A stretch of 64,000 nucleotides of DNA from DASWZN01 sp036404435 (lineage in GTDB: Bacteria; Acidobacteriota; Terriglobia; Bryobacterales; Bryobacteraceae), in NCBI GenBank assembly GCA_036404435.1, contig DASWZN010000025.1, positions 40,484-104,483 of the forward strand, written 5' to 3'. Within the stretch, counting starts at the first letter, position 1; every line of letters begins with the position of its first letter. Shown piece by piece: positions 26,053 to 33,448 of this stretch. Made by a program: the position numbers and the translations under genes. The notes under the pieces are model-generated. The model was given only the letters and a program-made list of their open reading frames with translations. It was not told where the DNA came from and made no database searches.

Positions 26053-28007
26053 CTACACCGATATACTACGTAAACGCCGCGCCGCACATCGGCCACGCGT
26101 ACACGACGATTGTCGCGGACCTGATCAAGCGCTTCCAGGCCATGCAGGGCAAACGCGCCGTGCTGACCACCGGCTCCGACGAGCACGGGGTCAACGTGGA
26201 GCGTGCGGCCGAGCGCGCCGGGAAGACCCCCAAAGAATACACCGACGTGATCGCGGCCGAGTTCGAGCGGCAGTGGCAGCAACTCGGGCTCCAGATCGAC
26301 CACTTCCAACGCACCACCAGCCCGCAGCACGCCCGCGTGGTTAACGGTCTATTCGAGCGTTGCCGCGCCAACGGCTACATCTACAAGGGCGCTTACACCG
26401 GGCAGTACTGCATCTACGACAACCTATACGTGAATGACGCCAAGCCGGGCGATCCCTGCCCGGATTGCGGCCGGCCCACCGAGACCATCACGGAAGAGAA
26501 TTTCTTTTTCAAGCTCTCGGCGTTCGGCGAGCGGCTGCTGGAGCTCTACGAGCGCGAGCCGAAGTTCATACAGCCCGAGACGCGGCGCAACGAAGTGATC
26601 GCGTTCGTCAAGCAGGGCCTGACCGACCTGTCGATCACGCGCAGCAACATCAAATGGGGAATTCCGGTCGAGGGCGAGGCGCCGCACGTCTTCTACGTGT
26701 GGTTCGATGCTCTGACCGCGTACATGAGCGCGGTCGAGGGCGAAGAAATGTGGCCGGCCGACCTGCACCTGATCGGCAAGGAGATCGTGCGCTTCCACGC
26801 CATCTACTGGCCGGCGTTTCTGATGGCCGCGGGACTGGAGCTGCCGAAGAGGATTTTCGCGCACGGCTGGCTGCTGTTCGAAGAGAGCAAGATGAGCAAG
26901 TCGCGCGGCAACATCGTGCGGCCGGAGCCGATCCGGCGCGTGATGGGCGTGGACGCGCTGCGTTATTTCCTGCTGCGCGAGGTGGTGTTCGGGCAGGACG
27001 GAAGCTTCAGCTACGACGCGCTGGTGGGCCGCTACAACTCGGACCTGGCGAACGGGCTGGGCAACCTGGCGAGCCGCACGCTGACCATGATCCGGCAGTA
27101 CACGATGGGCGAGATTCCGGGTGCGTATTCGGACCCGCAGATCGCCGCTCTCGCCAGCGAAACAATTCTCGCAGTTGAGGGCTGCTTCAATCAGCTCGAG
27201 TTTTCGAAGGGTCTGGAAGCAATCTGGGCGTTGATCGGGGCGGTCGACAAGTACATCGTCTCGAACGCCCCCTGGAAGCTGGCCCAGGTACGCGAACGTG
27301 ACGCGAAGGCGAACAAGCAACTCAGTGAGACGCTTTACACTGCGGCCGAAGCTCTCAGGATCATTGCGACGCTCGTTTACCCAGTAATGCCGGAATCGGC
27401 GTCCAGGATTTGGCGTCAACTAGGCCTTGGGCGAGTGCTTGGGGGTAACCCTGACTACATAACCCACCGGTCCATTGAATCCGTGCGGTTCGAGTCGCTC
27501 AAATGGGGAGAACTTGAGTCGGGCGAGGAGATCCCTGAAGTTCTACCGGTGTTTCCGCGCATCGACTCCAAGAAGGCGATCCCGGAGATGCGCGCGCTTG
27601 AAGAGGTTGAGGCCGCGCGGCAGGCGGCGCTGCTGGGCAAAACCGTCCCGCCGCCCGAGCCCGTTGCGGAGGCGACGCCCAAGATCACCATCGACGACTT
27701 CGCCAAGGTGGACCTGCGCGTCGCGCGGGTGCTGACGGCCGAGCCTGTGAAGGGCGCGAACAAGCTGCTCCATCTCACCATCGACGTGGGCGAAGCCGAG
27801 CCGAGGACGCTGGTGGCCGGCATCGCCGAGGCCTACCAGCCCGAGCAGTTGGTGGGGCGCAAGGTGGTCATCGTCGCGAATCTCGAGCCGCGCAAGCTGC
27901 GCGGGATCGCCTCCAACGGGATGATCGTGGCGGCGTCAGTCGAGGGCGGAAAGCCGGTGCTGGCGGGGTTCCTCGAAGACGTGCCCGTGGGCGCACGGCT
28001 GAAGTAG
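26031..28007 (+). CDS. metG: Methionyl-tRNA synthetase with C-terminal tRNA-binding domain
   Basis: A 658-residue class I aminoacyl-tRNA synthetase charging tRNA-Met. HIGH is at 19-22 (APHIGHAYTT) and KMSKSRGN near 287. A CP-domain zinc knuckle, CPDCG, lies near 144. The anticodon-binding helical domain spans about 350-500, and from about 553 there is an EMAPII/Trbp111-like domain (DDFAKVDLRVARVL) that strengthens tRNA binding and dimerisation. ATG 26031 lies inside the end of larC. Between roughly 27160 and 27560 base composition drops and codons look less GC-biased than in the rest of the gene. Confidence 0.96.
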   Translation: MQDKYYLTTPIYYVNAAPHIGHAYTTIVADLIKRFQAMQGKRAVLTTGSDEHGVNVERAAERAGKTPKEYTDVIAAEFERQWQQLGLQIDHFQRTTSPQHARVVNGLFERCRANGYIYKGAYTGQYCIYDNLYVNDAKPGDPCPDCGRPTETITEENFFFKLSAFGERLLELYEREPKFIQPETRRNEVIAFVKQGLTDLSITRSNIKWGIPVEGEAPHVFYVWFDALTAYMSAVEGEEMWPADLHLIGKEIVRFHAIYWPAFLMAAGLELPKRIFAHGWLLFEESKMSKSRGNIVRPEPIRRVMGVDALRYFLLREVVFGQDGSFSYDALVGRYNSDLANGLGNLASRTLTMIRQYTMGEIPGAYSDPQIAALASETILAVEGCFNQLEFSKGLEAIWALIGAVDKYIVSNAPWKLAQVRERDAKANKQLSETLYTAAEALRIIATLVYPVMPESASRIWRQLGLGRVLGGNPDYITHRSIESVRFESLKWGELESGEEIPEVLPVFPRIDSKKAIPEMRALEEVEAARQAALLGKTVPPPEPVAEATPKITIDDFAKVDLRVARVLTAEPVKGANKLLHLTIDVGEAEPRTLVAGIAEAYQPEQLVGRKVVIVANLEPRKLRGIASNGMIVAASVEGGKPVLAGFLEDVPVGARLK

Positions 28008-28009
28008 TT

Positions 28010-28059
28010 GTGGGGCAGGCGGTTCCGCCTGCCCAGGCAGGCCAAACGGCCTGTCCCAC
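28010..28059. repeat. Dispersed palindromic repeat, family B (metG-tatD gap)
   Basis: GGGCAGGCGG (28013-28022) pairs with CCGCCTGCCC (28025-28034) around TT. A second hairpin, CAGGCC-AAAC-GGCCTG, follows. Flanking GTGGG and CCCAC close the unit. It is one of several composite palindromes in this window whose outer ends read GTGG and CCAC. Confidence 0.85.
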
Positions 28060-28070
28060 GAGGGGATAGC

Positions 28071-28838
28071 GTGATCCTGGCCGATTCGCACTGCCATCTG
28101 GACGACCCGCAGTTCGACGCGGACCGCGAGGCCGTGATCGAACGGGCGCGGGCGGCGGGCGTCGAGACGATGCTGGCCGTCGGAAGCGGCCCGCCGGATC
28201 TCGAAGCGGGCATCCGGCTGGCCGAGGGGCACGCGCAGATAGTCGCCAGCGTGGGCGTGCATCCGCACGAGGCGGCGAAGGCGACGCCGGAGACCTTCGA
28301 GCGGCTGCGCGAACTGCTGGCGAATCCCAAGGTGGTGGCGATCGGCGAGATCGGTCTCGATTACCACTACAACTTCTCCCCGCCCGAAGTGCAGCGCGAG
28401 GTGTTCGCCCGTCAGCTCGAGATGGCGCGGGCAGCGTCCCGGCCGGTCATCATCCACACGCGCGAGGCGTGGCCGGACACGCTGCGTATGCTTGCGGAGG
28501 CGCGCCTGGCGGGCGGCATCATGCACTGCTTTTCGGAAGGGCCGGCGGAGGCGGAGCAGGTGCTCGCGCTCGGTTTCCACATCAGCTTCGCCGGCGTGGT
28601 GACGTTTCCGAAAGCGCTGCGGGTGCAAGCGGTAGCGCGCATGGTTCCGCTCGACCGGCTCCTAGTGGAGACGGACGCGCCGTACCTGGCGCCGGTGCCC
28701 CACCGCGGCAAGCGCAACGAGCCGGCCTTCGTCGTCGAAACAGCGCGGAAGGCGGCGGAACTGCGAGGAGTGACGGTTGAAGAGATCGCCGCGGCGACCA
28801 CGGAGAACTTCAAGAGGCTCGTTGCCCGTCGCTCGTAG
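28071..28838 (+). CDS. tatD: TatD-family metal-dependent deoxyribonuclease
   Basis: A 255-residue TIM-barrel hydrolase. The metal ligands are in ADSHCHLDDPQFDADRE at the N-terminus, IGEIGLDYHYNFSP near 90, VIIHTREAW near 127 and METDAPYLAPVPHRGKRNEP near 200 (read VETDAPYLAP). The family cleaves DNA from the 3' end and some members act in D-Tyr-tRNA or RNA quality control. GTG 28071 is chosen because AGGGGA lies six bases upstream and the metal-binding HxH motif begins at residue 6. It follows metG, an arrangement common in bacteria, separated by a palindromic repeat. Confidence 0.93.
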   Translation: MILADSHCHLDDPQFDADREAVIERARAAGVETMLAVGSGPPDLEAGIRLAEGHAQIVASVGVHPHEAAKATPETFERLRELLANPKVVAIGEIGLDYHYNFSPPEVQREVFARQLEMARAASRPVIIHTREAWPDTLRMLAEARLAGGIMHCFSEGPAEAEQVLALGFHISFAGVVTFPKALRVQAVARMVPLDRLLVETDAPYLAPVPHRGKRNEPAFVVETARKAAELRGVTVEEIAAATTENFKRLVARRS

Positions 28839-28972
28839 CCCGTCGATCCGTAGCACCCTCCGGTCCGCTTCGCCAGCGGGGGTCGTAGCAGTGCGAAGCC
28901 GGGAAAGCCTGATTGGATCAACGAGCCACGGGCCACGAGCCACGAGCGGCTTGTTAGACTGAAGAAAACCAA

Positions 28973-29971
28973 ATGATTGGGAAAGCTGAGGCCTCGGTAG
29001 CCGCGCGCGGTATTCTCGACCTCATCGAGGACGACCTGCGCGAGGTCGAAAAGGCGATCGGCGTGGAGTTCGTCGCGCCGGTCGAGGCGATCACAACCAT
29101 CGCGCAGTACCTTCGGGCGGGCGGCGGCAAGCGGCTGCGGCCCATGCTGGTGCTGCTGGCGTCGAAGCTTGCGGGCGGAGGCGGGGCGAGCGCCGTAGGG
29201 CTGGCCGCCGTGGTCGAGATGCTCCACACGGCGACGCTGGTGCACGACGACGTGATCGACGACGCGCAGACGCGCCGCGGCCAGCCCTCCACCAACATCA
29301 AGTGGGGCAATCACACCTCGGTGCTGGCGGGCGACTGGCTGTACATGCAGGCTTTCCAGATCGTGGTCCGGGAGCGGAACTTCCACATCCTGGAGATGCT
29401 GACCAGCGTCACGCAGGCGATGGTCGAGGGCGAGCTGTTGCAGTTGCAGCGCATCGGCTCGATTGACGTCTCGGAAGCCGACTACATGGATCTGGTGGAC
29501 CGCAAAACGGCCGGCCTCTTCGCGACCTGCGCGCGGGTGGGCGCGGCGGTCGCCGGAGCCGATTCCTCCACCGAGGAGAAGCTGGGCGAGTACGCCTGGA
29601 ACCTCGGCATGGCGTTTCAACTCATCGACGACGTGCTCGATTTCACCGCGCGCGAGACCGTCCTGGGCAAGCCGGTGGGCAACGACCTGTGGGAGGGCAA
29701 GGTCACGCTGCCCCTGATCTACGCGCTGGAGAAGGCCGATGGGGCGGAGCGGCGGCTGGTGGAGACGGTGCTGGCGGACCGCAATTACAGCAGGGTGCCA
29801 TTCGCGACCATCTTCAACCTGATCGAGCGGCACGGCGGGGTGGAACGCGTGCGCCAGCGCGCGAGTGGGTTCACGGCCCGGGCCGGCAGCCTCATCTCCG
29901 CGTTCCCCGAGTCGCCCTGCCAGCGCGCGCTGGCGACACTCACCGCGCTGGTGACGGAGCGCGATCATTAG
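28973..29971 (+). CDS. Long-chain polyprenyl diphosphate synthase
   Basis: A 332-residue all-helical trans-prenyltransferase. The first Asp-rich motif is LVHDDVIDDA near 89-98 and the second LIDDVLDF near 216. GGGKRLRPML near 49 binds the allylic diphosphate. Such enzymes (IspB/HepT/HepB type) add isopentenyl diphosphate to farnesyl diphosphate, making the C35-C45 tail of menaquinone or ubiquinone. The presence of ubiE 4.5 kb downstream agrees with a quinone role, but product length cannot be read from sequence by eye. The 3' end overlaps the tail of the opposing XRE gene by 32 bases. Confidence 0.9.
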   Translation: MIGKAEASVAARGILDLIEDDLREVEKAIGVEFVAPVEAITTIAQYLRAGGGKRLRPMLVLLASKLAGGGGASAVGLAAVVEMLHTATLVHDDVIDDAQTRRGQPSTNIKWGNHTSVLAGDWLYMQAFQIVVRERNFHILEMLTSVTQAMVEGELLQLQRIGSIDVSEADYMDLVDRKTAGLFATCARVGAAVAGADSSTEEKLGEYAWNLGMAFQLIDDVLDFTARETVLGKPVGNDLWEGKVTLPLIYALEKADGAERRLVETVLADRNYSRVPFATIFNLIERHGGVERVRQRASGFTARAGSLISAFPESPCQRALATLTALVTERDH

Positions 29972-30185
29972 CGGACAGGCCGGAAGCCTGTCCCACTTCG
30001 GGCAGGAAGATCTCTTCGATCCGCTTGCCGAAGAGGTGCGCCAGTCCGAAGGCGAGCGGCAGGCTGGGATCGTACTTGCCGGTTTCGACGGCGTTGATGG
30101 TCTGGCGGGAGACGCCTAGGCGCGTGGCCAAGTCCGCCTGCGACCAGTTCTTCTCGGCGCGCAGCACGCGCAGCGTGTTTCTCAC
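29940..30185 (-). CDS. XRE-family helix-turn-helix regulator
   Basis: An 81-residue DNA-binding protein. The HTH_3 domain fills residues 1-62: LRVLRAEKNWSQADLATRLG, then VSRQTINAVETGKYDPSL and LFGKRIEEIF. Relatives of this type are normally 62-70 residues and stop just after LPE. Here the tail VGQASGLSANDRAPSPAR is read from a palindromic repeat and then from the antisense of the polyprenyl synthase gene, so the natural stop seems to have been lost. GTG 30185 overlaps the stop of the membrane-protein gene (GTGA) and has GGAGG five bases upstream. It probably regulates its own operon. Confidence 0.85.
   Translation of the reverse strand: MRNTLRVLRAEKNWSQADLATRLGVSRQTINAVETGKYDPSLPLAFGLAHLFGKRIEEIFLPEVGQASGLSANDRAPSPAR
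29973..29993. repeat. Palindromic repeat, family B, inside the XRE gene end
   Basis: GGACAGGC (29973-29980) pairs with GCCTGTCC (29986-29993) around CGGAA. On the minus strand it encodes VGQASGLS, residues 64-71 of the XRE regulator. The palindrome also follows directly after the polyprenyl synthase stop. Confidence 0.85.
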
Positions 30186-30604
30186 CGGTACCTCCGGTTG
30201 GCGTTGAAGTAGCCGAGCATCAGCAGACCCACCAGCAGGAAGGTCACGTAAAAGGGTTGGAGTGGGCCGACGAACCCGGCGAACTGAAGAATGGGATAGA
30301 GGATGGTGACAAGGAAGACGCCGAGGCAGGCGGTGGCGGCGGCTTCGAGTTGGATGCGGAGCTGCAGCTCGTCCAGCCGCGCCAGATCGCGCAGAAGCCG
30401 GAAGATGTAGCCGACGCCGCAGACCAGCGGTAGGGCCACCGCGAGGATACGCAACGGGAGCCCTGGGTGGTACCCGCGCAGTTTGAGCAAGGCGAGCAGC
30501 AGTAAGCCTCCCGCCGTGGTGAGCGCCATGCCAAGCAGCCAGAGGGTCTGGGCGCGCACCTCTCGCCACGAGCAGGAGAGGGTGGAACTGGTGTCATGTT
30601 TCAT
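30182..30604 (-). CDS. Four-helix membrane protein paired with XRE regulator
   Basis: A 140-residue inner-membrane protein with about four hydrophobic segments (TLWLLGMALTTAGGLLLLAL, ILAVALPLVCGVGYIF, ATACLGVFLVTILYPILQFA, FYVTFLLVGLLMLGYF). It is an arrangement often seen with short XRE regulators of this type, which may respond to it or control it. ATG 30604 is preferred over 30610 because a promoter is predicted to start transcription right there. The stop overlaps the regulator start. Function is unknown. Confidence 0.7.
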   Translation of the reverse strand: MKHDTSSTLSCSWREVRAQTLWLLGMALTTAGGLLLLALLKLRGYHPGLPLRILAVALPLVCGVGYIFRLLRDLARLDELQLRIQLEAAATACLGVFLVTILYPILQFAGFVGPLQPFYVTFLLVGLLMLGYFNANRRYR

Positions 30605-30610
30605 AGTCAT

Positions 30611-30639
30611 AATGTAAAGCATACTGTACTTGTTGTCAA
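30611..30639 (-). promoter_or_regulatory. Promoter of the membrane protein-XRE operon, predicted leaderless
   Basis: On the minus strand TTGACA (30639-30634) is followed 17 bases later by TACATT (30616-30611). The predicted start of transcription is at about 30604-30605, the A of the ATG at 30604. The region is strongly AT-rich compared with its surroundings. TGTAAA (30613-30618) and its complement TTTACA (30646-30651) flank the core and could be an operator for the XRE protein. Confidence 0.55.
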
Positions 30640-30662
30640 GCACAATTTACATTGACGCCCGA

Positions 30663-30671
30663 TGCTACAAT
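30663..30671 (+). promoter_or_regulatory. Extended -10 promoter of the CmoB-like methyltransferase gene
   Basis: TGCTACAAT (TG at 30663-30664, TACAAT at 30666-30671) is an extended -10 element. Transcription would start near 30678, giving a leader of about six bases before ATG 30684. No -35 box is needed for this promoter class. It is divergent from the promoter at 30611-30639. Confidence 0.45.
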
Positions 30672-30683
30672 GGACGGTTTCCG

Positions 30684-31451
30684 ATGACCGATCAGCAGAT
30701 TCGCGAACAGATTGAGGCGCTTGGGCCGTGGTTCTACCAGTTCGACCTGGGCGAGGGCCGGCGCACGCCCTCGTCGCTGCCGCCCGAGGTGCAGCCGATC
30801 CACCAGACGCGGCTCGGGATGGTGATGGGGGCGGTGAAGGCGCATTTCGGCGGGCGGCTGGCGGAGATCCGGGCGATTGACGTGGGCTGCCACGAGGGAT
30901 ACTACAGCGTCGCGCTGGCTCGCGAGGGCGTCCAATCGGTGCTGGGAGTGGATGTCCGGGAGGCGAACCTGGCCAAGGCGCGGTTCGTGGGCGCGGCGCT
31001 GGGCCTGGCGAACGTCGAGTGGCGGCAAGCGAACTGCGAGGATCTGCGGGTCGAAGAGACCGGTGAATTCGAGTTATGCTTGTTCCTCGGTCTGCTCTAC
31101 CACCTCGAGAACCCGATGCTCTGCCTTCGCAACATCAGCCGCGTGACGCGCGAGATATGCGTCGTCGAAACGCAGGTGATCGACGAGGTCGAGGGCGCGG
31201 CGGAATGGGGTTGCCGGGAGTGGACGCGGCCGTATCATGGCGTGCTGGCGCTGATCGACGAATCGGGCGAGTTCTACAACGAGAACGCCGAGGCGGGCGC
31301 GTCGCCGATCGCCACCTGCCCGTCGCCCCGAGCGCTCGAGTTCATGCTGAAGCAGGCCGGCTTCCGGAGGGTGGAGACGATTGCGCCGCCGGCCGGCGCT
31401 TACGAACAGCACGCGCGCGGCAAACGGGTGGTCGCGGTCGCGTACAAGTAG
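30684..31451 (+). CDS. SAM-dependent methyltransferase, CmoB/DUF1698-like
   Basis: A 255-residue class I methyltransferase. The N-terminal LGPWFYQFDLGEG resembles the start of the CmoB-like family, and motif I is IDVGCHEGYYSVALAREG near 70-87. LFLGLLYHLENPMLCLRNI near 135 corresponds to the family motif LGVLYHxxxP. CmoB converts 5-hydroxyuridine to cmo5U in tRNA using carboxy-SAM; DUF1698-like homologues also act on small molecules and sugars. It lacks the extra CmoB N-terminal domain. ATG 30684 begins the conserved region. Its end meets the opposing ABC ATPase gene across a repeat. Confidence 0.78.
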   Translation: MTDQQIREQIEALGPWFYQFDLGEGRRTPSSLPPEVQPIHQTRLGMVMGAVKAHFGGRLAEIRAIDVGCHEGYYSVALAREGVQSVLGVDVREANLAKARFVGAALGLANVEWRQANCEDLRVEETGEFELCLFLGLLYHLENPMLCLRNISRVTREICVVETQVIDEVEGAAEWGCREWTRPYHGVLALIDESGEFYNENAEAGASPIATCPSPRALEFMLKQAGFRRVETIAPPAGAYEQHARGKRVVAVAYK

Positions 31452-31482
31452 GGCCGCTCCCTTACGGTCGCGGTTCGGTGCT
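31452..31482. repeat. Dispersed repeat, family A (single arm)
   Basis: GGCCGCTCCCTTACGGTCGC followed by GGTTCGGTGCT matches the arms at 32837-32914 and 43491-43588. Read on the minus strand it encodes STEPRP, the last residues of the ABC ATPase, whose stop codon lies inside the repeat. Confidence 0.85.
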
Positions 31483-32772
31483 GGCATCGCGCGGCGGCGT
31501 GACCGCAGAGTAGACTCCGGCGCAGGGGATGCGCATGTATCCGCGGACCGGAGCGTCGCCCGGAAGCACCCGGATCTCGGCCGCGTCCTCGGCCAGCTCG
31601 CACAGGCTGAAATCGCGCAAGGTTCCGTCGGAGATTGCGGGCGCAAAGGCAAAGCGTCCGGGCGCGAGTTCCGGCAGGCGTATGCGGAAATCGACGGTCG
31701 CCACCTGGCCGGGTTCGAGCGGCGGCATCTGAACGCCCTCGCTGGCGGTGTTGGCTCCCGTTACGTCGACGCCCTCCGCGGTGCGCACCAGAAGGCCCAC
31801 GATGGGCAGCCGGACCGCCTCCCTGGCGCGGACGCTGACTCTCACGAGCAGGCGCGCGGGGGTGCGCACGGCATCGATCGGGTGCCCGCGGTCGTCCATC
31901 ACCGAGATGCCCAGCACTTCGGCGCGCGCGTCGCCGTGCCGGCGCGCGGAGGGAGAGATCGAGGTGACGATCTCGGCGGGCTCGAAGTACTCCGCCGCCG
32001 GACCGGAAACGCGTTCCTGCCCGCTGCGGAGGCGCCGGGCGTCCTTCGCGATCATGGCCGCCAGGTACTTCTGCACGACCTCGGCGGAGTCGCCCAGTGC
32101 CGCCGCGCGGCCGCGGTCGAGCCATAGTGTGCGATGGCCGATCGCTTTGACGTCCGAAACATCGTGCGTGACGTAAACGATGGTGACGCCGCGGCTGCGC
32201 ATTTCGTGGATCTTCCGCATGCAGCGCTGGCGGAAGCAGATGTCGCCGACCGCCAGGGCTTCATCCACGATCAGGATATCGGGGTCGAGGTGGACCGCGA
32301 CCGCGAACGCCAGCCGCACCAGCATGCCGCTCGAGTAGGTGCGCACCGGCTGGTCGATGAAATCGCCGATCTCCGCGAATTCCAGGATCTGGCCGAGCTT
32401 GCGCTCCACCTCGCCCGCCGCGAAACCGAGGATGGCGCCGTTCAAGTGGACGTTTTCCCGACCGGTGTATTCCGGGTTGAAACCCGAACCCAGCTCGAGC
32501 AGGGCGGTGATCCGGCCATGGACCCTAACCTGGCCGCTGGTCGGTTTGAGGATGCCTCCGATCAACTGAAGCAGCGTGCTCTTTCCCGAACCGTTCTCGC
32601 CTATGACGCAGAAGGTCTCACCGCTGCGGATTCCCAGAGTCAGGTCGCGAACCGCCCAATGTTCCTGGTGGTAGGAGCGGCGGTTCAGGGTCAGAAGCTC
32701 CCGCAGCCGGTCGCCGGGCCGCTCGTAGATCGGATACTTCTTCGACACCGCTTGGAGATCGATGATATCCAT
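31462..32772 (-). CDS. Wzt-like ABC transporter ATPase for polysaccharide export
   Basis: A 436-residue protein. The ATPase domain (1-245) has the TagH/Wzt-specific N-terminus (VSKKYPIYERPGDRLRELLT), Walker A GENGSGKST near 55, the export-type signature YSSGMLVRLAFA near 147, and Walker B DILIVDEAL. From about 260 a Wzt C-terminal beta-sandwich domain (VLGISVMDDRGHPID, LLVRVSVRAREAV, GQVATVDFRIRLPELAPG) would bind the chain end. It works with a Wzm-type permease that is not in the window. The final residues DASTEPRP come from a family A repeat. ATG 32772 starts at MDIIDLQAVSKKY. A second Wzt-like fragment occurs at the left edge of the window. Confidence 0.9.
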   Translation of the reverse strand: MDIIDLQAVSKKYPIYERPGDRLRELLTLNRRSYHQEHWAVRDLTLGIRSGETFCVIGENGSGKSTLLQLIGGILKPTSGQVRVHGRITALLELGSGFNPEYTGRENVHLNGAILGFAAGEVERKLGQILEFAEIGDFIDQPVRTYSSGMLVRLAFAVAVHLDPDILIVDEALAVGDICFRQRCMRKIHEMRSRGVTIVYVTHDVSDVKAIGHRTLWLDRGRAAALGDSAEVVQKYLAAMIAKDARRLRSGQERVSGPAAEYFEPAEIVTSISPSARRHGDARAEVLGISVMDDRGHPIDAVRTPARLLVRVSVRAREAVRLPIVGLLVRTAEGVDVTGANTASEGVQMPPLEPGQVATVDFRIRLPELAPGRFAFAPAISDGTLRDFSLCELAEDAAEIRVLPGDAPVRGYMRIPCAGVYSAVTPPRDASTEPRP

Positions 32773-32798
32773 CGGCCTGAAGCTACATCTTCTCACGG

Positions 32799-32819
32799 GT
32801 GCACGACATATTCGTGCAC
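32799..32819. promoter_or_regulatory. Perfect 8-bp inverted repeat upstream of the ABC ATPase gene
   Basis: GTGCACGA (32799-32806) and TCGTGCAC (32812-32819) flank CATAT. It lies 27 bases upstream of the ABC ATPase start and could be an operator or an RNA hairpin. No regulator is assigned. Confidence 0.4.
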
Positions 32820-32836
32820 GCCAGGCGGAAGTCCGG

Positions 32837-32914
32837 CACCGAACCGCGCGCGAGAGCGAGCGGATATCGGCGGCTTGGCGGAGGTCCGCTACCTGACGGT
32901 CGCGGTTCAGCGCT
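32837..32914. repeat. Dispersed inverted repeat, family A (two arms)
   Basis: The left arm CACCGAACCGCGCGCGAGAG and the right arm CTGACGGTCGCGGTTCAGCG are diverged complements within 78 bases. When translated, the arms give PLPDGRGS and TEPR-type strings. The element fills the gap between the ABC ATPase and the response regulator genes. Confidence 0.8.
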
Positions 32915-33051
32915 GAGTACCCGATACGTTCGGATGGCTAGATCTCTCAATCTGACGCGGCGCGCGTCCACATCGATGTCGCGCACCCTCTTCTCACCTA
33001 CCGCGGCTGCAACGGGTGTAAAGTGATTCTCAGGGTCTCAGAGGTGCGCTC

Positions 33052-33408
33052 ATGCCGACCATTCTTGTCGCCGAAAACGACGCTCCCCTCCGTAAGATGA
33101 TCTCCGAGATTCTGCGCGAGCAGGGCTACCGGGTGCTTTCGGCCTCGAGCGGCGACGATGCCACGGCGGTGGCCGCGCGGAGCGATCGGCCCATCGATCT
33201 TCTGGTGACCGACATCGTCATGACCGGCATGGGCGGCGCCGATCTCCACGCGTGGCTGAAGGCCGAACAGCCCGCCCTGCGCGTGCTGTTCATTTCAGGT
33301 TTCATGAGCCGCGAACCGCTCGAAGGCGCCTTCCTGAAGAAGCCGTTCAGCGTGGCCGAACTGGTGGAGAAAGTGCGCGCGGTGCTGGCCCAGGGTGCGG
33401 CGGGGTAG
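33052..33408 (+). CDS. Single-domain response regulator (CheY-like receiver)
   Basis: A 118-residue receiver domain with no output domain. The phospho-acceptor is D54 in LLVTDIVMTGM; acidic residues E8 and D10 lie at the end of strand 1 (LVAEND). The switch Ser is in FISGF near 83 and the conserved Lys is in FLKKPF near 100. AGAGGTG precedes ATG 33052. Such receivers act by protein-protein contact in phosphorelays or chemotaxis. The receiver at the C-terminus of the hybrid kinase at 36685-41202 has similar LFMSGY and LQKPFS motifs, so a link is possible but unproved. Confidence 0.9.
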   Translation: MPTILVAENDAPLRKMISEILREQGYRVLSASSGDDATAVAARSDRPIDLLVTDIVMTGMGGADLHAWLKAEQPALRVLFISGFMSREPLEGAFLKKPFSVAELVEKVRAVLAQGAAG

Positions 33409-33448
33409 GGCGGCGGGCGGCGAGCCGAGCGTGGTACAAGGGTTCTGT

